NCBI RefSeq assembly: GCF_904846155.1
Contig: NZ_CAJGZP010000001.1
Location: 3,340,289-3,404,288, forward strand
Direction: 5' to 3'
Origin: Psychrobacter fulvigenes
GTDB taxonomy: Bacteria > Pseudomonadota > Gammaproteobacteria > Pseudomonadales > Moraxellaceae
DNA: 64,000 nucleotides
Made by a program: the position numbers and the translations under genes. Below the pieces are notes generated by a model. That model worked only from the letters and a program-made list of their open reading frames with translations. It ran no database searches and was not told where the DNA came from. This document shows positions 44,314 through 54,644 of this stretch, piece by piece (position 1 is the stretch's first letter; every line of letters starts with the position of its first letter).

Positions 44314-45546
44314 TTAGACGCGTAAATAACGCCCGCCTTGCACGCTGATAATGCCCAGTAACTCAAGCTCCATCAACTGTCCAATAAGTTGCGGCGCTGC
44401 AAGTTCAGTAGCAACCAACAGCGCATCCAAATCCTGTCCATGCCAATCCAGCTGCTCATAAACAACTGCTAAATGCTCAGGTATGACGACAGTACTGGGA
44501 GAGGGCTTGACATTAGGCGATGTCGATTGATGAGCCGCTGTGATAGAGCCACTGTCTGCCCCTATAGCACTAGGTATCTGATCGCTATTTGAGGCGGACA
44601 TATCTGTTGCTTTGTATGCATAACGCTCATAACCCAACTGACCATTAACATCTTCTAGTACTTGCTGAGGATGGTAAATCAAGGTCGCGCCTTCACGTAT
44701 TAAATGATGGCAACCTTCAGCATTACTATTGTCAATGTGACTGGGAATCGCAAAGACTTGTTTACCTTGCTCGGATGTCAAGCGCGCGGTGATCAGCGAA
44801 CCGCTTTTGATAGTCGCTTCGGTCACAATCGTCGCTAAGCTCAGTCCTGCGACTAAACGATTGCGGCGCGGAAAGGTATGCTTATGCGGCTGAGTATGCG
44901 GCAATAGCTCGCTGATGATACAGCCACCTTGGTCGATAATTTGCGCAAATAATTGGTCATGATGATTGGGATAATACACATCAATACCTGTACCCATGAC
45001 GCCGATAGTACGTCCTTGATATTCAGCATCAGCCTGAGCCAATGCCCCTAGATGTGCACGCTTATCCACACCCATCGCAAGGCCACTGGTGATGACATAA
45101 CCTGCTTGCGCTAAATACTGCGCCATATCAAAAGTCGTCTTTTGCGCATGCGCTGTGGGCTTGCGGCTACCAACAATAGCGATTTGCGCTTGATGCAAGC
45201 GGGCGCTATTACCTCGATAAAACAGTAGTGGCGGCGGATCATAAATCTGTAGCAGCTGCATAGGATAATCAGCTTGATCGGCAAACAGCAGACTATAGCG
45301 TCCCTCTGTGAGTGCCTGTTGAATTTTGTCAATGTTGGCTTGTGTTTGTTCTGGCTGCTCGTGGCGTTTTAGGTGCGTAGCATGAATACCCAACTGCCGC
45401 CATGCTTCCAATTTGGCTTGCCAAGCAAGCTGCGCATCGCCAAAAGTACTGATGAGTTTATGATAAGCAGACAGTGACGCATTCACCTCATACCATAGCG
45501 CCAGTATGGCGCGCTGTTCAACGGATAGAGGAGGTGATTTTGACAT
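44314..45546 (-). CDS. dprA: DNA processing protein DprA
   Basis: 410 residues. DprA protects incoming single-stranded DNA and loads RecA during natural transformation. The Rossmann-like core is clear (IAIVGSRKPTAHAQ, GYVITSGLAMGVDKRAHLGAL, GTGIDVYYPNHH, FPRRNRLVAGLS, GSLITARL). A short winged-helix C-terminal domain (LDALLVATELAAPQLIGQLMELELLGII) follows a Ser/Pro-rich linker. It lies between the LysM gene and tsaC. With comM at 24104 it indicates that the organism may be naturally competent. Confidence 0.95.
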   Translation of the reverse strand: MSKSPPLSVEQRAILALWYEVNASLSAYHKLISTFGDAQLAWQAKLEAWRQLGIHATHLKRHEQPEQTQANIDKIQQALTEGRYSLLFADQADYPMQLLQIYDPPPLLFYRGNSARLHQAQIAIVGSRKPTAHAQKTTFDMAQYLAQAGYVITSGLAMGVDKRAHLGALAQADAEYQGRTIGVMGTGIDVYYPNHHDQLFAQIIDQGGCIISELLPHTQPHKHTFPRRNRLVAGLSLATIVTEATIKSGSLITARLTSEQGKQVFAIPSHIDNSNAEGCHHLIREGATLIYHPQQVLEDVNGQLGYERYAYKATDMSASNSDQIPSAIGADSGSITAAHQSTSPNVKPSPSTVVIPEHLAVVYEQLDWHGQDLDALLVATELAAPQLIGQLMELELLGIISVQGGRYLRV

Positions 45547-45599
45547 CGTGTTTTTGCTCGTATTGGCTGACTCGTCTTATTTGAATGGTCAACAGACCC

Positions 45600-46709
45600 T
45601 TATAAATATGGGGGTGGCAACAGCTGGTCGCCGACATTCAACGGTAGCTCTGAGCTTAAGACATATGCGTAACTGATGTTATCAAAAGTATTAAATACCA
45701 TTACCATGCCAGACTCTTCACTTGGCAAACGTACCGGCGTGTCATTATCCTTAGTATCGCGTACTAAAGGGCCTTTTTGATAAACAGTTAACACGTCACC
45801 AGGCTTAGCGCCTTGTGCACTACCTAAGTTGATAGCAACCACACTGCCCTTCGCCGCTGAGCTGATGGAGTCCATGACACGGACGATGAGGCCGCCACGA
45901 TTGACCGTTGCAGGCTCAGGATAAAATACTGGTGGGATAGCATTGTCTAGCTCTACAAATACACGATCACCTTCACGTACTTCTTTGCCGTATGAGTCAG
46001 TGAGTTGCACACTGCTCACACCGTTTTCTTCGACGCTAGTAACCATTCCAGTTGCCACTTGCGTGACCTCTAAACCAATTACGTCTTGCGTCTTGGGGTC
46101 AACGTATCTCTCACCTTCACGGTATACACCATAACGCTGACCGACGATAAGCGGCACGCCTTTGGTATAAATTTTGTCGCCACTGGCGGTGATTAGGTTG
46201 CGTTTTTTGGATGCCAGTACATAAGGGGTGGTATTAAAGTCTTCTGGATTAACGATGATGGTCTTATCTAACCAATGCTGGATAGCCGATCTTGGAATGG
46301 CTGGAATACTATTGGCTGTCGAAGTAATCGTCACCGTGCTGGCAACCACGTCACCAGTCAGCTGCTTTTCGACACCTGCACATCCTTCTCCTGTATCGAC
46401 ACCGATCAAGGTCTTGCCTTGAATGATACACATGATGAGAATGTCATTTGGATAAATAAGGTGCGGGTTTTTGATCTGCTTATTGGTCGCCCATATCTCT
46501 TTCCAACGCCACGGACTCTCTAGATAACGTCCAGATATATCCCATAAAGTATCGCCTTTTTTGACGATATAGCGATTGGGTGCATCCGCTTTTACAGTGG
46601 GTGCTGGGTTATTGGCATAGGCAGTCGTCAGCAACATTGTGCTACTTAAAGCAGTGATGAGCAGCGCTTTTGCTATAGAGTTAAGGCTCATTTTCATTGG
46701 TATATCCAC
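45600..46709 (-). CDS. LysM-domain secreted protein
   Basis: 369 residues with a signal peptide (SIAKALLITALSSTMLLTTAYA, from an internal start around MKMSLNS) and one LysM domain at about residues 42-92 (RYIVKKGDTLWDISGRYLESPWRWKEIW). The rest is a conserved beta-rich domain (VYREGERYVDPKTQDVIGLEVTQVATG). It probably binds peptidoglycan. It is 54 bases upstream of dprA on the same strand, a common neighbourhood in gammaproteobacteria. Confidence 0.92.
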   Translation of the reverse strand: MDIPMKMSLNSIAKALLITALSSTMLLTTAYANNPAPTVKADAPNRYIVKKGDTLWDISGRYLESPWRWKEIWATNKQIKNPHLIYPNDILIMCIIQGKTLIGVDTGEGCAGVEKQLTGDVVASTVTITSTANSIPAIPRSAIQHWLDKTIIVNPEDFNTTPYVLASKKRNLITASGDKIYTKGVPLIVGQRYGVYREGERYVDPKTQDVIGLEVTQVATGMVTSVEENGVSSVQLTDSYGKEVREGDRVFVELDNAIPPVFYPEPATVNRGGLIVRVMDSISSAAKGSVVAINLGSAQGAKPGDVLTVYQKGPLVRDTKDNDTPVRLPSEESGMVMVFNTFDNISYAYVLSSELPLNVGDQLLPPPYL

Positions 46710-46964
46710 AAAGTGTCATATATATCGCGGGCGATGCTTCAGTGAAGCTGAAGCGGATCGCGTCCCAAAAACATCTGGCGCAGATGTAATCAACTGTCAC
46801 CATTATAAAGTTTACAATTATATGCACCATAGCACAATATGAGACATTTTTTTACAAAATCATAACCTTTATCGTCAAAATAGCTGCTTTAGCGACTGCT
46901 TAAACTTTGTGAATGTTCAATACATCTTCATTTAAATCCAGTAACTGACTTATGCCAGACGACA

Positions 46965-48380
46965 CTAATTGGCAGTGACATGCTGACGGATTTGTTCAGC
47001 AACCAATGCTGCCTGATTGTCCAAAACCACAACATGCTGTGGTAAACCCTCTAAGCCTTCGGTATGTGCTGGACGGGCAATATCTATTTGACCAATCGCC
47101 TCAACAATCGTCTCTGCAAATTTGACTGGCAAGGCAGTCTCAGCACAAATGATCACCTCGCCCTCTCGCTGCAACTCCTTGGCAACTTTGATACCGTCAG
47201 CCGTATGCGGATCAACCAACTCACCATGCTGCTCATAGAGTGCTTTGATGGTCTGCAAGCGATCGGCATGAGTAGACTTACCTGCTGCAAAACCGTAGCG
47301 TGAATTAACAGTTTCCATCGAATCAGACAAATCAAAGCCTTGACCAGCCTTCACCCCTTCAAATAACTCATGGACTCGCGTACTGTCTTTATCCAACAAG
47401 AGATAGACAAAGCGCTCAAAGTTCGAAGCCTTTGAGATGTCCATTGAAGGGCTAGACGTCACATAGGTTTTTTCTGTGGGGCGTGGCTGATAAGTGCCTG
47501 TATTAAAAAAGTCATTTAACACATCATTTTCATTGGTGGCGACGATGAGTCGACCTATCGGCAGTCCCATCTCACGGGCGATATGGCCGGCGCAAATATT
47601 ACCAAAGTTCCCTGACGGTACACTGAAGCTAACTTGCTCATCATTGCTGCTGGTCACCGCAAAGTAGGCTTCGAAGTAGTAGACAATCTGCGCGAGGATA
47701 CGACCCCAGTTAATGGAGTTTACTGTACCTAAATTATAAGCAGCTTTGAACTCAGCATCTTGTTGCAGCGCTTTAACGATGTCCTGACAGTCATCAAACA
47801 TACCTTCGATGGCGATATTATGAATATTTTTATCCGTCAAGCTATACATCTGCGCACGTTGAAACTCGCTCATCTTGCCATGCGGTGATAGCATAAAGAC
47901 TTCGATGTTTTCTTTACCGCGTAGGGCATATTCGGCGGCGCTACCTGTGTCGCCACTAGTCGCACCAATAATAGTGATACGAGCGTCTTTTTTCTTTAAC
48001 ACATACTCAAAGGCATTGCCCAAGAACTGCATCGCCACATCTTTAAATGCCAGCGTCGGACCATTTGATAATCCTAAAATATAGAGGTTGTCTTCAAGCT
48101 TACGCACAGGGACAATCTCTGCGCTGCCAAACACCTCAGCGGTATAAGTGCGCTCAATGATATCTTGCAAATCAGCGACTGGAATATCAGTAGCAAAGCG
48201 CTGCATAATCGCTAATGCTAACTCTGGATAGCTAAGCGTACGCCATTCATCAAGCGTAGCACTATCAATATGCGGGTATTGCTCGGGCAGCATCAAACCG
48301 CCATCTGGCGCTAGTCCCATCAAGAGTACATCGCTAAAGTCCATCGGTGCTGTCTGACCACGGGTACTGATATATTTCAT
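46965..48380 (-). CDS. thrC: Threonine synthase ThrC
   Basis: A 471-residue PLP enzyme of the longer class II type that converts O-phosphohomoserine to threonine. The start MKYISTRGQTAPMDFSDVLLMGLAPDGGLMLPE is diagnostic. The PLP lysine is in NGPTLAFKDVAMQFLGN, and GATSGDTGSAAEYA and SVPSGNFGNICAGHIA are cofactor loops. It stands alone here; hom is not next to it on the visible side. Confidence 0.96.
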   Translation of the reverse strand: MKYISTRGQTAPMDFSDVLLMGLAPDGGLMLPEQYPHIDSATLDEWRTLSYPELALAIMQRFATDIPVADLQDIIERTYTAEVFGSAEIVPVRKLEDNLYILGLSNGPTLAFKDVAMQFLGNAFEYVLKKKDARITIIGATSGDTGSAAEYALRGKENIEVFMLSPHGKMSEFQRAQMYSLTDKNIHNIAIEGMFDDCQDIVKALQQDAEFKAAYNLGTVNSINWGRILAQIVYYFEAYFAVTSSNDEQVSFSVPSGNFGNICAGHIAREMGLPIGRLIVATNENDVLNDFFNTGTYQPRPTEKTYVTSSPSMDISKASNFERFVYLLLDKDSTRVHELFEGVKAGQGFDLSDSMETVNSRYGFAAGKSTHADRLQTIKALYEQHGELVDPHTADGIKVAKELQREGEVIICAETALPVKFAETIVEAIGQIDIARPAHTEGLEGLPQHVVVLDNQAALVAEQIRQHVTAN

Positions 48381-48462
48381 AGTGTTTCCCTACCTAAATG
48401 GTGTTTTTCAATACTTAACTTGCTTATATTCAGTCTAAAAAATTGGATGAATGCTCTATTAT

Positions 48463-50043
48463 CTAGTTAGCCGTTTTCTGTAGCAACGCATAATAAAACC
48501 CATCACCGCCATCGCTATCCATTGGTAGACACTGACGACCAATCTCTTGCGCCATACCCCAATTGCAGGCTTCGGTAAATTCGATGGCAGTAGCATCAGT
48601 ATGACGCGTGATAAAGTCCTGCATTTGGAAGACGTTTTCTTGCTTTAAGATAGAGCAAGTTACATACAGCAGATAGCCACCGACTTTTAGCTGTGGCCAT
48701 AAGTTATCTAAAATTTGAACTTGCAGTAGTGCTGTTTGTTCAACGTCTTCTTCGTTACGCAATAAGCTAATATCAGGATGACGACGAATCACGCCAGTGG
48801 CAGTACAGGGTGAATCTAAAAGGATAGCGTCAAAAACTGCTTGCTCTGGAGCTGATTTTTGCTTCGATGCTTGCCATGTCGTGGCATCAGCGCAGACAAC
48901 ATTCAGCTCGATATTTTTATTCTCAGTCTGCTCTAAATCTGACTGCTGCAAATTCAGGCGCTGCAAGTTTTCATGAATACGAGTGATACGCGGCGCTTCA
49001 TTATCGATGGCTGTTAGCTTAATAATGGAATCTTCAGCTTTCACTTCTGCCTGTTGCTCAGCTTCTGATTGTTTCACATGAAACAATGATGATTTATCTG
49101 TCGTTAATAGCTCTAACCAGTGCGCAAGCTTGCCACCAGGGGCAGCGCAGGCATCTAATAAGTGTAATTCATTATCAATATCGTCAGTCTTTATTTTATG
49201 GCTGAGTGCCATCTGAATCAGTGGTGCCGCAAGTTGGGCGTGCAGATCTTGCACACTTGCTACCCCTGTAGCAAACTCTGGTAAAAAGCTCACCGCCGTA
49301 CTCTGCTGCAGCCTTAATGCTTGAGTGGTTATTGCCGCACTAGTGGGCTCAGTCTGATTGGGTAACTGCAATTCGCTCGATAACTCAATCAGCTCAGCGC
49401 TGATATCTGCCTCTGTTAATAGCTGATGATAATCATCAATAGCGCTCACGCTGGTATTTACGCGCAAAAACATCGGTGCTGGTTGACGTAAGCCTTGAGT
49501 CAATGCTGAATACTCCGCACCCCAATCTTGCTTGAGCTGATGCGCGAGCCAGTTGGGCAGGCTGTGATTTTTGTCACATTTTTTACGGAACTTGTTGGTA
49601 TTTTTTACGACCTTTCGCAGGATTGCGTTGACAAGACCAGAGGCCCTTGCAAACTCAATCTCTTTTGCCGCCTCTACCGTCTCATGAATCGCTGCATGAT
49701 CTGCGACCTCTAGATAGAGCAGCTGAACCAAGCCCACTTGTATAGTGGTACGGACTTCTATCTCATCGATAGGATTGTCAGCCAAGCTATCAAGCAGACG
49801 ATCCAAAGCATACCATTGACGCAACGTAGTGAGTAGCAGCGCGTGCGCAAAGCCTTTATCACCTTCATGTAAGCTATTCAGCAGTGGATCTAATACGCTT
49901 GCCAGTGACTTACCTTGCTGAATAGCAAGCAAGGTGCGAATCACACGCGCACGCATACTGCCTGTCATCTTCAGATTGCTAGAAGGTTTATTCTTATTGT
50001 TTCTACTGTTGGTGCTTTTAGACGCAGTTGCGTTATGTCTCAT
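48463..50043 (-). CDS. rsmB: 16S rRNA (cytosine-967-C5)-methyltransferase RsmB
   Basis: 526 residues. An N-terminal NusB-like RNA-binding domain (about 30-170) is followed by the Rossmann methyltransferase domain. The SAM motif is LLDACAAPGGKLAHWLELL. The catalytic cysteines are in LDSPCTATGVIRRHPDIS and VTCSILKQENVFQ. It is longer than E. coli RsmB (429) because of insertions with poorly conserved, Glu/Gln-rich sequence at about 345-365. It lies 44 bases behind fmt. The parS-like site 49070-49085 is embedded in its coding sequence, in that low-conservation segment. Confidence 0.95.
   Translation of the reverse strand: MRHNATASKSTNSRNNKNKPSSNLKMTGSMRARVIRTLLAIQQGKSLASVLDPLLNSLHEGDKGFAHALLLTTLRQWYALDRLLDSLADNPIDEIEVRTTIQVGLVQLLYLEVADHAAIHETVEAAKEIEFARASGLVNAILRKVVKNTNKFRKKCDKNHSLPNWLAHQLKQDWGAEYSALTQGLRQPAPMFLRVNTSVSAIDDYHQLLTEADISAELIELSSELQLPNQTEPTSAAITTQALRLQQSTAVSFLPEFATGVASVQDLHAQLAAPLIQMALSHKIKTDDIDNELHLLDACAAPGGKLAHWLELLTTDKSSLFHVKQSEAEQQAEVKAEDSIIKLTAIDNEAPRITRIHENLQRLNLQQSDLEQTENKNIELNVVCADATTWQASKQKSAPEQAVFDAILLDSPCTATGVIRRHPDISLLRNEEDVEQTALLQVQILDNLWPQLKVGGYLLYVTCSILKQENVFQMQDFITRHTDATAIEFTEACNWGMAQEIGRQCLPMDSDGGDGFYYALLQKTAN
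49070..49085. promoter_or_regulatory. parS-like palindrome 2
   Basis: TGTTTCACATGAAACA, which is the reverse complement of the site at 40338 and one base off the ParB consensus. It is inside rsmB, in the Glu/Gln-rich insertion. Confidence 0.7.
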
Positions 50044-50087
50044 TGGTCTTCATTTCCTATACGCATTGGAGCGTCTGCATTGATTGA

Positions 50088-51185
50088 TTAATTGGATTCA
50101 GGGCCAAATTGGTCGCCATCGTTGAGCTGATTGCCGTGACAAACTTGCTCGGCGCTCACCAGCTTGCTACCTGCAAATTGTAATTGAGTGATTCTCAGAG
50201 TACTGGCTTTAGTATTAATATCAGTATCACGATCAGCGGCTTTACCGCAAGCCACCAGAATGGCTTTACGTCCGACGCTAATGACTTTCCCAGCTGGTTC
50301 TGCGGTTGTCTGCGACGGATTCACTGGCAAGCTTTCTAGTATTTTGACACGGGCGCCATTCAAAAAAGTATAAGCGCCAGGCCAAGGGGTCAGACCGCGA
50401 ATTTGACGCTCAATAATGATGGCAGACTGCGTCCAGTCAATTTCACCCTCAGTTTTCACCAGCTTTTCGGCATAATTAGCGTCATTATCATCTTGTACAA
50501 TCGCTTGTGCTTGATAGCTTGGTAAGTCTTTCAGGACGGTGCTGATAGCAGTTGCGCCTAGAGCAGCCAATTTATCATGTAGACTCGCTGCTGTATCGTC
50601 ATCGGTGATAGCACAGCTTACTTTGTACAGCATATCACCAGTATCTAGACCCTTATCCATCTGCATGATGGTGATGCCAGTCTCGCTATCTCCTGCCAAC
50701 AGCGCACGATGAATCGGTGCGGCACCGCGCCAACGCGGTAATAAGGAGGCATGAATATTTAGGCAACCATAGGTCGGTGTCGTCAACACACCGATAGGTA
50801 GGATAAGCCCATAGGCTGCAACGATCATGACATCAGGCTGATAGCTTGCTAAGGTTTGTCTAGCTGCTACCCCTTCCTCACTAGATTTTTTAAAGGTAGC
50901 AGGCTGCTCGACAGGAATATGATGGGTGAGCGCTACCTGCTTGACTGCTGACGCCGATAGCTTCTGTCCACGACCTGCTTTACGATCAGGCTGCGTATAC
51001 ACTGCGACAATGTCTATATTAAGCTGCTCTTGCTGAGCAACCAAAGACTCAAGACTAGAAGCTGCAAACTCAGGTGTGCCTGCAAATATGACACGCAACC
51101 GGTCGCTGGCTGACTTAATATTGTCAGGACTTTGAGTAGTATTATTAGAAACGACGTTATCGGATGTAGAAGCAATTGTGGTCAT
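50088..51185 (-). CDS. fmt: Methionyl-tRNA formyltransferase
   Basis: A 365-residue enzyme that formylates initiator Met-tRNA using 10-formyl-tetrahydrofolate. IVAAYGLILP, CLNIHASLLPRWRGAAPIHRALLAGDSETGITIMQMDKGLDTGDML is the conserved catalytic core (Asn, His, Asp). The C-terminal tRNA-binding domain contains IRGLTPWPGAYTFLNG. There is an N-terminal extension of about 28 residues before LRVIFAGTPEFAA; an internal start is possible. rsmB follows as usual. def is not seen next to it. Confidence 0.95.
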   Translation of the reverse strand: MTTIASTSDNVVSNNTTQSPDNIKSASDRLRVIFAGTPEFAASSLESLVAQQEQLNIDIVAVYTQPDRKAGRGQKLSASAVKQVALTHHIPVEQPATFKKSSEEGVAARQTLASYQPDVMIVAAYGLILPIGVLTTPTYGCLNIHASLLPRWRGAAPIHRALLAGDSETGITIMQMDKGLDTGDMLYKVSCAITDDDTAASLHDKLAALGATAISTVLKDLPSYQAQAIVQDDNDANYAEKLVKTEGEIDWTQSAIIIERQIRGLTPWPGAYTFLNGARVKILESLPVNPSQTTAEPAGKVISVGRKAILVACGKAADRDTDINTKASTLRITQLQFAGSKLVSAEQVCHGNQLNDGDQFGPESN

Positions 51186-51780
51186 AGCACCATACTAAAT
51201 TATTAGATTATTAATCGTCACATTATAGGTGAGTTTAGGACGTTGCGCCATGATTGTGATGCAGACTGAGACTTAGAATCGATAACACAGAGAAATGATC
51301 CGATATTCAACTATCAAGCAACGCTTATGACAGGGTAAACATGCAAAAAACAGGCGCTTAAAAAACAGCCACTCGAAATCCACGGTCAAATAAAGGCACG
51401 ATAATTGCGTGTTATTCTATATAATTATATAGAGTTTAGTGCTCAACGACGACTAGGGCGCACAAAATTTGTTATTATAAAATAATCACTGCATCAGTTT
51501 AAAACCTTTAGTCTAAGTATTTAGAAGCCACTAACGATAAGAGCAAACGCAGCAGAACGGGTAACATCAGACAATAATAAGTGAAAAATAAAATCAATAG
51601 CTCAATGAGCTTGTGCTATTCATATAAAGCTTTCTTGCATACCGTTAGCAAGCGCGCTGCAATGCTACAAAAACTCATCTCATCAGCACCGTATTTTTAA
51701 AGTGCTTTTACTACCTGAGATTATCATATCTTACGGTAGCACCGCACTCCACTGTCATGCAGGCATAGGCTTATATCCAC
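51186..51780. other. Intergenic region between fmt and the hybrid kinase
   Basis: 595 bases between divergent genes, AT-rich, with no convincing gene. A 61-codon frame starting at 51702 overlaps the kinase start in another frame and looks accidental. Promoters are expected here but none is clear. Confidence 0.5.
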
Positions 51781-54576
51781 ATGCAACAGTTTCAGTCATT
51801 AAGACGCTTGCTTTTTTTCTATACTCTGACGCTACTGATCATGTTGGCTTTGTATTATGCCATGTTGTATTTGACACTCAAAGATGACAGTCAGCGATAT
51901 AGCCAAGTTACTTTTAGCACTTTAAAATATGAAGTTACTGAGTTTGTGGTACCAACGAATCTAGATATTGAAAGTATCTTAACAGGCCCATTGTTTCAGG
52001 ATATTAGTTATCAGCTGATTTTTATGATGCCCTCAGGTCAAACCTACGTTCATCGTCAGACACGACCTGATGAACCCAAGTTTACCAACATAACGTTTCC
52101 GACTATTCGCGCATTACCAATCAATGATAATAGCTCATACGAGCTCAACAACAGTACTTTAACTGGAAAAATCACCCTTGATACTGGTCATCAGCTTTAT
52201 GTGACACTGCGTCATCAACCTCTGAATATCAACTGGGTATCTTATCAATATTGGTTGCCACTCATGGCGGCTATGATGCTACTTACTCTCGCTTTATTTT
52301 ATCTATTCAGACGCAATAGCAGCTGGCAATTATTACTAGAATATACTGAGACACTCACAGACACAGCCAAAGAATCTTATACTCCGCCGCTACTGCTAAA
52401 AACAAAAACCTCTCATGAGTTCCTACGCTTGGGCCATGCACTTAGCCGTGTGCATTATCAGCTTCACAACCATCATCGACGTATAAAAACGCTCACTCAC
52501 CGTTTAGAACGTTTGGTCGATCAAGCGCCGCTACCAATGCTAATGATTGTACGTCAAGGTCAGATCAGTTTTTTTAACCAGCGCTTTGAGCAAGTTTTTA
52601 CGACCACCTTTCAGCGCGGTGCCGATTACAGCTTAACGGACTTTGTGACTGGTAGTGACAAAGCAACCCAACAGATACTACAAAAACTGTCAACGCAGCG
52701 CGTCACTCGTACCTTGTTGGTGTATGGATTAGAAGACAATCAGGCCTATCATTTGCATATCACGCCGTGGTTAGGAGACCATGGACAAGTACATGGGTTT
52801 ACCGCAATACTAAATAATGTGGAGCAACTTGTCAGTCAGGCTCATGACTTAGACATCAAAAACCAGCAATTACAGATGCAAATAAAGGAGTTTAATAAGC
52901 TCAGATCTATTATCGGTCATGAGCTACGGACACCGCTGAATGCCATTATCGGCACATTGGACTTGATAGAGACTTATCAGCTGCCCCCAAAACAAAAAGA
53001 AATACTCGACACTCTGACCCAGTCTAGTCACTCTATGCTGGCAATGCTCAATGATATGTTGGACATGGCAAAAATAAAAGCCAACAAAGCAGATGTCGTT
53101 GCTGAATCTACTGATATTTTTAAGATTGGTCAACATATCAGTGACTTGATGGTCGGTAGCGCACAGCGGCAAGAAATCAGTCTCATGTATTTTTTTGCTC
53201 CTGACTGCCCACGCTATATCAATACTGACAGTAATCGTCTAAGGCAAATCCTGCTGAACTTGTTGGACAATGCCGTGAAATTTACCTCTTCAGGCTATGT
53301 AGCTTTGACCGTTGAGCCTATCACCCATGAGCAGATGCAACGTATCAATAAGTGTAAACAAGAGCGCGCCTTAACGAATGAGGCGCATGCTCAAAAGCTG
53401 ATATTTGATAATGACATCTCAAATAAACCTTCTAAGATAAGCCCACAGCACCAATGGATCCGCTTTAGCGTTGAAGATACAGGAATTGGGATCTCAGAGT
53501 GTGATCAGCACAAGCTATTTTCTTACTTTAATCAAGCCAATATAAAAATAAGCCAAGACTATGGCGGTACAGGGCTGGGGCTTGCCATATCCAACAGCTT
53601 TGCACAACTATTAGGAGGGTTTATTCACCTTGAGAGCGATACTGATAAGGGCAGTACTTTTAGTCTTTATCTGCCTTGTCTAGCCCCAAGTTATCAGCCG
53701 GTATATCACTTTCATAGCAGCCTGACCAATATCCATTTGATTACTATCGTCAAACAAGACCTCTGTGCTCGTTTTATAACGCGGTTAGGGGAATACTTAT
53801 CTCTACCTGTGAGTGCTTATACCTGTTTGGATAGTGCCAATCAGCAGTTGCAGTTGCTAGGCCAGTCAAAGCAAAACAAACAAAATCTAAAACCTGTCAT
53901 TCTTTTAGACTATGAGTGCTATGAAGCCATCACTGATAACACTAGCCGTGCTGATTTTCTAAGTAACTTACAAGAGACAGACTCTTTAGCGAAGATACTG
54001 TTTAGCATAAAACCCGAGCGCAGTATCCCTATCGACTTGTTTGATCGGTTCGATGGTTTTTTGAGTAAGCCTTTAGATATCGCATTATTATTATCCGAGC
54101 TGATACGCATAACGCAGCCTCCTATCTGCATCCAAAAGCCAGAAACTGTCGCTAATAATAACAATAATGAAGAAAAGCCTGCTATAGAAGATACTGCTGA
54201 ACCATCGCCATCTAGGTTGATTTTGGTGGTGGAAGACAACCTAACCAACCAAAAAATTACCTGCAAACTATTAAGCAAGTTTGGTTATGAGAGTATGGTG
54301 GCAAGTAATGGTCAGCAAGCACTTGAGATTTTAGATATCCAGCGACAAAAAATCGACTTGATTTTAATGGATTGTCGCATGCCTGTCATGGATGGACTGC
54401 AAGCCACCCAAATAATACGCGCCCAGGGCAATGACATCCCTATCGTCGCCTTAACTGCTAATAATGCGGAAGAGGATTTTGAGGCTTGCCGCCAAGCAGG
54501 TATGAATGAGTGTTTGACCAAACCTATCAATAAAGACAAGCTACAAGAGGTGCTGCAAAGCCTAATAACTGCTTAG
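51781..54576 (+). CDS. Hybrid sensor histidine kinase
   Basis: A 931-residue inner-membrane kinase. There are two transmembrane segments (about 11-33 and 159-177) around a periplasmic sensor domain. A PAS-like region follows at about 245-350. HisKA is marked by His380 in IIGHELRTPLNAIIG. The HATPase shows the N box (LRQILLNLLDNAVKFTSSG), G1 (VEDTGIGISE) and G2 (YGGTGLGLAISNSF). A degenerate receiver-like region lies at about 650-790. A complete receiver domain (about 812-928) carries phospho-acceptor Asp864 in LILMDCRMPVMDG. No HPt domain follows, unlike GacS/BarA, so phosphotransfer would need a separate protein. The ribosome site before the ATG is weak. The signal is unknown. Confidence 0.92.
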   Translation: MQQFQSLRRLLFFYTLTLLIMLALYYAMLYLTLKDDSQRYSQVTFSTLKYEVTEFVVPTNLDIESILTGPLFQDISYQLIFMMPSGQTYVHRQTRPDEPKFTNITFPTIRALPINDNSSYELNNSTLTGKITLDTGHQLYVTLRHQPLNINWVSYQYWLPLMAAMMLLTLALFYLFRRNSSWQLLLEYTETLTDTAKESYTPPLLLKTKTSHEFLRLGHALSRVHYQLHNHHRRIKTLTHRLERLVDQAPLPMLMIVRQGQISFFNQRFEQVFTTTFQRGADYSLTDFVTGSDKATQQILQKLSTQRVTRTLLVYGLEDNQAYHLHITPWLGDHGQVHGFTAILNNVEQLVSQAHDLDIKNQQLQMQIKEFNKLRSIIGHELRTPLNAIIGTLDLIETYQLPPKQKEILDTLTQSSHSMLAMLNDMLDMAKIKANKADVVAESTDIFKIGQHISDLMVGSAQRQEISLMYFFAPDCPRYINTDSNRLRQILLNLLDNAVKFTSSGYVALTVEPITHEQMQRINKCKQERALTNEAHAQKLIFDNDISNKPSKISPQHQWIRFSVEDTGIGISECDQHKLFSYFNQANIKISQDYGGTGLGLAISNSFAQLLGGFIHLESDTDKGSTFSLYLPCLAPSYQPVYHFHSSLTNIHLITIVKQDLCARFITRLGEYLSLPVSAYTCLDSANQQLQLLGQSKQNKQNLKPVILLDYECYEAITDNTSRADFLSNLQETDSLAKILFSIKPERSIPIDLFDRFDGFLSKPLDIALLLSELIRITQPPICIQKPETVANNNNNEEKPAIEDTAEPSPSRLILVVEDNLTNQKITCKLLSKFGYESMVASNGQQALEILDIQRQKIDLILMDCRMPVMDGLQATQIIRAQGNDIPIVALTANNAEEDFEACRQAGMNECLTKPINKDKLQEVLQSLITA

Positions 54577-54644
54577 GCTCTACTTCTATTAGCCAACATA
54601 TTTTTTGGTAAGAATATTTACTTGATAGAGGTTTTTTATAACAG

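Noticed and set aside
51702..51887. 61-codon frame before the hybrid kinase
   Set aside because: It overlaps the kinase's membrane-segment coding region in another frame and has no independent support.
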